From assembly GCA_021827805.1 (NCBI GenBank), contig JAKAUG010000225.1, forward strand, positions 1 to 6,061: 6,061 nucleotides of DNA, given 5' to 3'. The position numbers and the translations under genes are program-made. Below the pieces are notes generated by a model. That model had not been told where the DNA came from, did no database searches, and was given only the letters and a program-made list of their open reading frames with translations. Shown here in pieces: positions 1 through 4,299 of this stretch. The stretch is from Bacillota bacterium. Lineage in GTDB: Bacteria > Bacillota > Sulfobacillia > RBS10-35 > JAJYVN01. Position 1 is the stretch's first letter. Every line of letters starts with the position of its first letter.

Positions 1-430
1 CGCGCAGACCCGTACCCTGACCGAGCGCTTTCAGCCGCTGGCGGCCGCCAAAGGCGTGCACCTTGCCAGTGAGGTACCGCCGGAGGGCCAGGCGACCGTG
101 GACCCCGACCGGATGGACGCCGTGCTGACCAACCTGCTCTCCAACGCCATCCGCCACGTGCCGGCGGGTGGGCACGTCCTCGTGCTGCTTCACCTGGATG
201 GCGGCGTCGCCGAGTGGGTCGTCGCCGACGACGGCCCCGGTATCCCGCCGGAGATCTTGCCCCACGTCACCGAGCCGTTCGTCCGCGGCGACCCCGCGCG
301 CGGCCGTGAGGCCGGCTCCGGCCTCGGCCTCGCCATCGCCGACACGTGGGTGCGGGCGCACGGCGGCACGTTTTCGATTACCAACAATCGCGGCACCCGC
401 GCCGTGGTACGGATCCCGCGTGGGGGCTGA
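1..430 (+). CDS. Sensor histidine kinase, 3' end (HATPase_c domain), partial
   Basis: This is the C-terminal ~142 residues of a two-component sensor histidine kinase; the frame is open from base 2, so the N-terminus (sensor, membrane and dimerisation/His-phosphoacceptor segments) lies outside the window. The visible part is the ATP-binding catalytic domain, with its motifs in the usual order. They are the N box (NLLSNAIRH, about bases 128-154), the G1 box (DDGPGIPPE, about 227-253), an F-box-like segment (TEPFVRGD) and the G2 box (GSGLGLAIAD). The end, GGTFSITNN...GTRAVVRIPRGG, is the standard final strands of the fold. In the family this domain binds ATP and phosphorylates a histidine, which then passes phosphate to a response regulator. 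The partner regulator is not visible, so the signal cannot be assigned. Metal-related remnants follow on the same strand, which makes a metal- or envelope-stress role possible, but this is only inference. Confidence 0.93.
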   Translation, partial: AQTRTLTERFQPLAAAKGVHLASEVPPEGQATVDPDRMDAVLTNLLSNAIRHVPAGGHVLVLLHLDGGVAEWVVADDGPGIPPEILPHVTEPFVRGDPARGREAGSGLGLAIADTWVRAHGGTFSITNNRGTRAVVRIPRGG

Positions 431-489
431 GCGGCGGGGCGGCAGCACCCCGCGTGCTGCCTGAACGACCTCGCACGCGGCTGCGGCAT

Positions 490-799
490 GTGTTGCGGAT
501 GGTCGCCGCCGAGTGCGAGCACCGTGCCACCGCGGGCCTGCGCGAACCGGATGCCCAGGCCAGAACGGCCTGCATCCAAGCTCTCCGCGACTGCGCCGAC
601 GCATGCGCTGACGGCGGCGGCCTTCATGTCCCGGGGCAGCGCTCTGATCAAGCAGATCTGCGCCCTCTGCGCGGAAGCCTGTGATCTGTGGGCCCGGGAG
701 AGTGAGAAGTTGCGGGATGAGCACTGCCAGGCCTACGCCCGCACCTGCCGGCCTTGCGCACAGGAGTGCCACAGCATGGCGGGGATGGCGACGGTCTGA
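490..799 (+). pseudogene. Decayed DUF326-type cysteine-rich four-helix-bundle copper-binding protein (frameshifted)
   Basis: Two adjacent frames together resemble the DUF326/Csp-like cysteine-rich four-helix-bundle family, whose intact members bind Cu(I) through many Cys along the helices. The first half is in frame 1 (ECEHRATAGLREPD, then ACIQALRDCADAC, to about 609). The second half is in frame 2 (AAAFMSRGSALIKQICALC, then CAEAC, DEHC, CRPCAQEC, to the TGA at 797-799). Removing one base near 608-611 restores the family spacing (CxxAAAFM). From recalled family sequences, several expected Cys are replaced: CEHC to CEHR, ATAC to ATAG, and Trp, Ser and Tyr in the second half. A frameshift plus lost ligands indicates decay rather than a sequencing slip alone. 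The start is uncertain: GTG 490, TTG 493 and ATG 499 are all in frame, and the first-helix cysteines seem to be missing. It lies about 60 bp after the kinase on the same strand. Confidence 0.7.
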
Positions 800-887
800 A
801 CACCCGGCGGTGAGCGTCGGCGTGGGGCAACCGGTGCTTGCTTTCCCGTGCAGACAGGCATGGCAGAGGTGAGAGTCGCAGCATCAT

Positions 888-931
888 GGGCGGGCAGGCG
901 CGCGGGTCGTGGCCCGCGCGCCTGCCCGTCT
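888..931. terminator. Strong GC-rich hairpin between convergent gene remnants, likely bidirectional terminator
   Basis: The arms 891-906 (CGGGCAGGCGCGCGGG) and 913-928 are perfect reverse complements, 16 bp, around a 6-base loop (TCGTGG). Wobble and GC pairs extend the stem by about three positions. There is no T-run on either side, so it is not a textbook intrinsic terminator. Its position fits one: it lies 3' of the plus-strand copper-protein remnant and 3' of the minus-strand HMA remnant. Confidence 0.55.
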
Positions 932-945
932 GACGCGATCCGGCC

Positions 946-1035
946 CTATGCGGACACGAGGGTATACCCAGCCTCTTCAACCGCCTTGGCAAGTCGGTCG
1001 GTGGTAACTCTGTGCTCTTCATAGTCTATCCATGA
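946..1035 (-). pseudogene. C-terminal remnant of a heavy-metal-associated (HMA/CopZ-like) domain
   Basis: Read on the minus strand from about 1026 to the TAG at 946-948, the frame gives DYEEHRVTTDRLAKAVEEAG followed by YTLVSA and stop. This matches the last beta strand, final helix and closing strand of HMA copper-chaperone or metal-ATPase N-terminal domains (pattern V-D-Y-x(4)-V-T-x(2)-x-L-x-K-A-V-E-E-A-G-Y). The first half, which should carry the GMTCxHC metal-binding loop, is absent: above about 1030 the frame turns into proline- and arginine-rich sequence with no resemblance. No start codon or ribosome binding site fits, so it appears to be a broken 3' end rather than a functional gene. 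The segment is visibly less GC-rich than its surroundings. It points to a lost copper chaperone or the N-terminus of a copper ATPase. Confidence 0.6.
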
Positions 1036-1635
1036 ACGGGGTGATGGCGGGCATGGTGCCGGCCATGGCGCGCGGGCCGGGGGCACACGTGCACCATCCC
1101 GCCGGGGGCGTGGGCCGCCAACTCGTCGGCGCCGGCGCTATCACCCTGGCTTGCGTTTCTCGCCCTCGTGCTGGTACTCACGGGCCTGTTCTGAGTGGAT
1201 CCTACGAGGCTACCCCTCCAGCCCTGATGCTGCCAGCACAATGCTCTCTGGTCGCCCACCGCGTGGGCAATGTGGGCCCGCATTGGATGGGCCACGGCCA
1301 TGCGCCAATGCCGGCGGTCACGACCGCACATGGAGCGTGACGGTTTCCCACAGCCAACCGCGTTCGGATCGCCCACCGCCGTGCCGAGGTGGCCGCGACA
1401 GCCGCGGGGGTGCCTGGCGGCCTGGTCGACGTGCGGAGCCCCCGGTGCTCCTCATCGTGATCGGCGTTGATGAAGCACACTGTAACGGTGGCTCCCATCG
1501 GCACGCCGCCAGTTGATCGGCCGCCGCGGCCACGTCGGAGGCTCTATCGCGGCCCGTCGGCTGCACTCCAAGGTGGCCCTGTTGCCGCACCGACTGCCTC
1601 TGCGGGTGCCGGCGTCTGCAGCTCCCCCAATCCTT
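1036..1635. other. Gene-poor stretch with probable gene debris
   Basis: No frame across these ~600 bases shows a recognisable domain, a plausible ribosome binding site with a start, or consistent coding character; the long open frames look like GC-rich shadows. One fragment stands out. On the plus strand, frame 1 is open from about 1045 to a TGA at 1192-1194 without a usable start upstream. It ends in a strongly hydrophobic stretch (SPWLAFLALVLVLTGLF), like the last membrane helix of a lost membrane protein. I see no tRNA, no clear insertion-sequence ends and no CRISPR-like repeats. Together with the broken genes on its left, the stretch reads as an eroded junction. Confidence 0.4.
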
Positions 1636-1636
1636 T

Positions 1637-1646
1637 GCGCATGCGC
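1637..1646. promoter_or_regulatory. Palindrome GCGCATGCGC, possible accessory operator
   Basis: This perfect 10-base palindrome contains the same GCGCAT/ATGCGC half-sites found in the nested palindromes 52-85 bases downstream at the candidate promoter of the ArsR-type gene. Repetition of the half-site upstream of a metal repressor suggests a secondary binding site. A chance GC-rich palindrome is also possible. Confidence 0.3.
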
Positions 1647-1677
1647 CATCCACCGACATTTCGCAGGTGGCCCGGGG

Positions 1678-1706
1678 TTGCGCACCGTGCCCGGGTGGCG
1701 CATTAT
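1678..1706 (+). promoter_or_regulatory. Candidate sigma-70-type promoter of the metal-efflux operon
   Basis: TTGCGC at 1678-1683 (like TTGACA) and CATTAT at 1701-1706 (like TATAAT) are separated by 17 bases; an alternative -10 is TTATAT at 1703-1708. This is the only AT-rich patch in an otherwise GC-rich leader. It lies about 45 bases upstream of the repressor start and is overlapped by the palindromes at 1698-1722. Confidence 0.45.
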
Positions 1707-1722
1707 ATGCGCATGTGCGCAT
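1698..1722. promoter_or_regulatory. Candidate ArsR/SmtB-family operator (nested inverted repeats)
   Basis: Two overlapping perfect inverted repeats are present. GCGCAT-(3)-ATGCGC occupies 1698-1712, and ATGCGCA-TG-TGCGCAT occupies 1707-1722. The second has the 2-base central spacer typical of ArsR/SmtB operators, which bind a dimeric winged helix. The repeats cover the proposed -10 element, so bound repressor would block RNA polymerase. The gene directly downstream encodes such a repressor, so autoregulation is the natural inference. Confidence 0.5.
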
Positions 1723-1749
1723 GGACTCCGTGACAGGGGCGTGTCTGCG

Positions 1750-2139
1750 GTGACCGAACGTGAGGAGGGCACTTGCGAGGCGGTCGTACTCCACGGGACC
1801 AAGCTTGCCGCCCTGCAGCCCTTACTGGTGGACGAGGAGCGCGTCCAGATCGAGGCGGAACGCTTCCGTGCCCTCGGGGATCCGACACGGCTGCGGATCC
1901 TGTCCGCCCTGGCGCTGGCGGAACTCTGCGTATGCGACCTCAGCGGCCTGTTGGGCATCACCCAGACGGCCACCTCCCAGCATCTGAAGATCCTCCGCAC
2001 CTTCGGCATGGTGCGCTACCGCAAGCAGGGGCGTATGGCTTTCTACCGGCTGGCCGACCCGTCTTTGACAGGATTGCTGGCCCGATTGCGCGTGGTGTCC
2101 CGCGAGGAAGGCCTGGCCCGTGAGTGCCAGAGCATCTGA
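1750..2139 (+). CDS. ArsR/SmtB-family metal-sensing repressor, CadC-like
   Basis: This is a 129-aa winged-helix repressor, close in size to CadC (about 122 aa). Residues 36-50 (RFRALGDPTRLRIL) are the family signature. Residues 58-63 (ELCVCD) form the alpha-3 metal-binding box with Cys60 and Cys62. Residues 71-88 (TQTATSQHLK...) are the recognition helix, followed by the wing (RYRKQGRMAFYRL). Cys9, in a TCE context, matches the N-terminal Cys of CadC, so a thiolate site of Cys9/60/62 is expected; family knowledge gives Cd(II)/Pb(II)/Zn as inducers. The second N-terminal Cys of CadC is missing (a His15 lies nearby), and the alpha-5 Asp/His zinc site is not conserved. I chose GTG 1750 because AGGGG at 1735-1739 lies 10 bases upstream; GTG 1741 is only one base from it. 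The gene overlaps the next one by 20 bp and should repress the whole operon. CmtR-like sensing is an alternative. Confidence 0.9.
   Translation: MTEREEGTCEAVVLHGTKLAALQPLLVDEERVQIEAERFRALGDPTRLRILSALALAELCVCDLSGLLGITQTATSQHLKILRTFGMVRYRKQGRMAFYRLADPSLTGLLARLRVVSREEGLARECQSI
2104..2111 (+). promoter_or_regulatory. Ribosome binding site of the short CDF-like transporter
   Basis: GAGGAAGG lies 8 bases before the GTG at 2120, inside the 3' end of the repressor gene. It decides the start of the transporter and indicates translational coupling. Confidence 0.65.
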
Positions 2140-2764
2140 CGTTGCCGCGCTGCGCAGCGGCGTCGCCATCGAGTGGTGGACCATCGGCTGGATGGTGCTG
2201 GAGGCCACAGTCAGCCTGGGCGCGGGTGCGGCGGCCGGCAGCGTCGCCCTCGTCGCGTTTGGTGCTGACAGCGTCATCGAACTCATCTCAGCCGGGGTAC
2301 TCCTCCGCCGCCTGCGTGTGGAGCAGGCCGGGGGATGCGCCGGCGAGGTGCAGGCCGCCGAGCGCAAGGCGTCCGGACTCGTGGGCGTCCTGCTGTTCCT
2401 CCTCGCCATCTGGGTGGTGGGCAGCGTGCTTCGCGACGTCCTGACGCATGCCCAGCCGGAGAGCAGCCCCGCCGGTCTGATCATCGCGGCGGCGTCCACG
2501 GTCGTGATGCCCTGGATTGTTGCCACCAAGCGCAGGGTCGCGGCCCGCATCGGTAGCGTAGCCCTGCGGGCGGATGCCGCCTGCGGCATCGTCTGCGCGT
2601 ACATGGCCGCGACCCTCCTCGCCGGCCTGGCGTTGCGGGCGCTGTTCGGTTGGTGGTGGGCCGACCCGCTGGCCGCGCTGGGCATCGTCTACTTCATTGT
2701 TCGCGAGGGCTGGGAGGCCATCGAGGCGGCCCGGGGCCGCGCGGACGCCTGCGGGTGCCACTGA
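2120..2764 (+). CDS. Short CDF-like cation transporter (214 aa)
   Basis: This is an integral membrane protein resembling the membrane part of cation diffusion facilitators, but at 214 aa it lacks the C-terminal cytoplasmic metal-binding domain of ordinary ~300-aa CDF proteins. Six hydrophobic segments can be seen: about 20-38, 40-62, 86-104, 117-134, 152-174 and 180-197. Segment 2 carries FGADSVIEL (Asp50, Glu54) where classical CDFs have HxxxD/DxxxD. Segment 5 begins RADAACGIVC (Asp152, Cys155, Cys159). A C-terminal ACGCH tail could bind soft metal. The GTG start follows a good ribosome binding site, and the gene overlaps the repressor by 20 bp; it is followed 16 bp later by czcD. In family terms it probably exports a divalent cation in exchange for protons. 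The substrate is inferred only from the CadC-like regulator. Whether it acts alone or with the CzcD protein cannot be seen from sequence. Confidence 0.85.
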   Translation: MSARASDVAALRSGVAIEWWTIGWMVLEATVSLGAGAAAGSVALVAFGADSVIELISAGVLLRRLRVEQAGGCAGEVQAAERKASGLVGVLLFLLAIWVVGSVLRDVLTHAQPESSPAGLIIAAASTVVMPWIVATKRRVAARIGSVALRADAACGIVCAYMAATLLAGLALRALFGWWWADPLAALGIVYFIVREGWEAIEAARGRADACGCH

Positions 2765-2774
2765 GGTCGACTCC

Positions 2775-2780
2775 GGAGGG
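2775..2780 (+). promoter_or_regulatory. Ribosome binding site of czcD, start-deciding
   Basis: GGAGGG directly abuts the ATG at 2781 (no spacer) but is 6 bases from an in-frame TTG at 2787. Spacing therefore favours TTG as the real initiation codon, costing two residues, while codon preference favours ATG. Confidence 0.5.
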
Positions 2781-3815
2781 ATGGCGTTGGAAGCACGAGG
2801 ACCCGTGGGCGACCACGGTCCCGAGCAAGAGCACCACGATCACCACCACGAGCACGGTCCGGACGGGCATGGCCATGAAGGCGGGGCCGCGCAGTTTCTC
2901 GGCACCGCCTTCTGGATTGCCGCGGTGCTCCTGCTGGTCGAAGTCGTCGGCGGTCTGCTCTCGCACAGCCTGGCCCTGCTCAGCGACGCCGGGCACATGC
3001 TCACCGATGTGCTGTCCCTGGGTTTGGCGTGGTACGCCACGCGTCTGGCCAGTCGCCCACCCACGCCGCAACGTACCTACGGTTACCATCGCGCCGGCAT
3101 TCTGGCCGCGTTGTTCAATGCCGGTACCTTGGTCGTCGTCGCCGGGGGCATCCTGGCGGCCGCCGTCGCACGCCTGCGCCATCCCGTGCCGGTCACGCCC
3201 TGGATCATGTGGGTCGTGGCGGCGGTCGGTCTGGCGGGCAATCTGTTCATCGGCCTGCGCCTCGGGCATGGAGATCACGCGGGGCACGACCACGGACAGG
3301 GCGGTAACCTCAACGTCCGCAGCGCCTGGCTCCACGTCATGGGGGATGCGGCCGCCTCTGCCGGGGTCCTGGTGGCGGGGCTGCTCATCCTGTTCACCCA
3401 CCGCCTGTGGTGGGATCCCCTCGTCAGCGTGGGCATCTGCCTGCTCATCGCCAGGGGTGCCTGGGGCATCATTGCCCAGACGCTGAACGTCCTCATGGAG
3501 GGAACGCCGCCCGGCATTTGCTCCGAGGACGTGGCCGCCAGCATCGAGGCGGACGAAGCGGTACTGTCGGTGCACCACCTGCACGTCTGGAGCCTGGATG
3601 GGACGCGGACCGCGCTCAGCGGCCACCTGGTACTGCGGGACGGGCCGCTGTCCGAGACGCAGCAGGTGATTGCCCGCGTCTCCCGGCGGTTAAGGCAACG
3701 CTTCGCGATCGAACACACCACCCTGCAACTGGAGACACAACGCGACGGTCCGTGCCCGCACGGGGACTGTGGTCCGGGCGCGCCACCCACCGTCAGCGCC
3801 GCGCGGCACTCATGA
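2781..3815 (+). CDS. czcD: Cation diffusion facilitator, CzcD/ZitB type (Zn/Cd/Co exporter)
   Basis: This 344-aa CDF exporter is of normal length. The N-terminus is His-rich (residues 18-32, HHDHHHEHGPDGHGH), as in metal-buffering CDF tails. Six membrane helices follow. Helix 2 has SDAGHMLTD (His72, Asp76) and helix 5 has HVMGDAAAS (His185, Asp189), the tetrahedral HD/HD transport site associated with zinc and cadmium. A second His-rich loop (163-171, HGDHAGHDH) lies between helices 4 and 5. NLNVRSAWLHV, WDPLVSVGI and LMEGTP are typical CzcD segments. The cytoplasmic domain (about 240-320) contains HHLHVWSLDG and ends in a Cys/His tail (CPHGDC). The protein works in the inner membrane, exporting divalent metal against protons. 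ATG 2781 is given as the start; TTG 2787 has better ribosome-binding spacing. The gene lies 16 bp after the short transporter, in the same operon, and shares ATGA with the next ORF. Confidence 0.95.
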   Translation: MALEARGPVGDHGPEQEHHDHHHEHGPDGHGHEGGAAQFLGTAFWIAAVLLLVEVVGGLLSHSLALLSDAGHMLTDVLSLGLAWYATRLASRPPTPQRTYGYHRAGILAALFNAGTLVVVAGGILAAAVARLRHPVPVTPWIMWVVAAVGLAGNLFIGLRLGHGDHAGHDHGQGGNLNVRSAWLHVMGDAAASAGVLVAGLLILFTHRLWWDPLVSVGICLLIARGAWGIIAQTLNVLMEGTPPGICSEDVAASIEADEAVLSVHHLHVWSLDGTRTALSGHLVLRDGPLSETQQVIARVSRRLRQRFAIEHTTLQLETQRDGPCPHGDCGPGAPPTVSAARHS

Positions 3816-3964
3816 CGCCGCTGACCTGGCTGGGGGCCGCGGCCGTCAGCAGCATGCTGCTCTTCTATGCTACTAAGAGAAGCGGCAACGGACTCAGCCC
3901 TGCCCGCTCATATCCGAAAGCAAGCGGAGCAAGCCCTGATCGTGCTGCAGGCAGAACGTGCTGA
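3812..3964 (+). CDS. Small ORF (50 aa), possible truncated membrane protein coupled to czcD
   Basis: The ATG overlaps the czcD stop as ATGA, the arrangement of a translationally coupled operon gene. Residues 1-20 (MTPLTWLGAAAVSSMLLFYA) form one convincing hydrophobic helix. They resemble, from memory, the start of small two- or three-helix membrane proteins found beside transporters, in which LLFYALE is followed by further helices. Here the hydrophobic character stops after residue 21. The rest (TKRSGNGLSPARSYPKASG...) is Ser/Pro/Arg-rich and low in coding character. The simplest reading is a gene whose 3' part was lost by deletion or replacement, leaving a short tail. A genuine single-helix accessory peptide cannot be excluded. 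No function is assigned. Confidence 0.45.
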   Translation: MTPLTWLGAAAVSSMLLFYATKRSGNGLSPARSYPKASGASPDRAAGRTC

Positions 3965-4010
3965 GGTGGCCGCACACCCGGCACGACCCGGTCACCCGCC
4001 GATGGTCTGA
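3867..4010 (+). other. Possible coding remnant, 47 aa, overlapping the small ORF
   Basis: In the czcD frame, an ATG at 3867 opens a 47-codon frame ending at TGA 4008-4010. Part of it looks more protein-like than the overlapping frame: AHIRKQAEQALIVLQAERAE is a plausible amphipathic, coiled-coil-type helix, followed by VAAHPARP. It has no clear ribosome binding site. It may be the 3' end of a lost gene joined to the truncated membrane protein. I do not recognise the family. Confidence 0.25.
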
Positions 4011-4299
4011 CGACCTACCCCACTCTTTCCGGGAGCCAGGCGCCGACCCACATCAGACCCTTCCTGCACGAAATGCCTCGTCCCCCACCGGGCACCTGCG
4101 GAAAACGTGCCATCGTGAATGCCAAACAGCGGATCCGCCGCACCCGCTGGGTGCCATGGAACCATACGGGTCCCCGTACGGCGAAAGCCGGGGACTTCCG
4201 CCGCGCCTTCGGTCACCGGAGGGGAAGGGCAGGTGCCCTTCCCCTCCCGATGCCGCGTCAACCACGCGGCCGCCCGCCACGCTGTGTGAGGGGCGCGTC
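4011..4299. other. Convergent intergenic region
   Basis: Nearly 300 bases between the plus-strand metal operon and the minus-strand reductase show no recognisable coding frame or tRNA. They contain a small palindrome (TACGGG-TC-CCCGTA, 4165-4178) and the larger hairpin at 4218-4247. Confidence 0.5.
4218..4247. terminator. Hairpin downstream of nrdJ, likely terminator
   Basis: GGGGAAGGGC at 4221-4230 pairs perfectly with GCCCTTCCCC at 4235-4244 around an AGGT loop. Three further pairs extend the stem to 13 bp (4218-4230 with 4235-4247). It begins 53 bases beyond the nrdJ stop on the minus strand and lies between convergent genes. No T-run follows on either strand, so efficiency as an intrinsic terminator is uncertain. 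Confidence 0.5.

Noticed and set aside
1032..1340. 102-codon plus-strand frame with His/Met-rich stretches, considered as a metal-binding protein
   Set aside because: The His and Met residues are scattered in GC-rich sequence. There is no repeat, signal peptide or ribosome binding site, and the better membrane-like segment lies in a different frame.
1467..1733. 88-codon plus-strand frame before the repressor
   Set aside because: It has no ribosome binding site or domain, is Pro/Arg-rich, and ends among the promoter and operator sequences.
1318..2009. Long open minus-strand frames (158 and 185 codons) across the repressor leader and gene
   Set aside because: They are Arg/Pro/Ser-rich, antisense to a clearly recognised repressor gene, and show no domain; they are GC-driven shadows.
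1822..2685. 287-codon minus-strand open frame
   Set aside because: It lies antisense to the repressor and short transporter, both with convincing motifs. Its composition (Ala/Arg/Pro-rich, no motif) is that of an antisense shadow.
2694..3626. 310-codon minus-strand open frame opposite czcD
   Set aside because: The czcD frame carries the complete CDF signature on the other strand; the antisense frame is Gly/Arg/His-rich without a recognisable fold.
4011..4299. tRNA or small RNA between the convergent genes
   Set aside because: I found no cloverleaf or T-loop consensus; only hairpins are visible.
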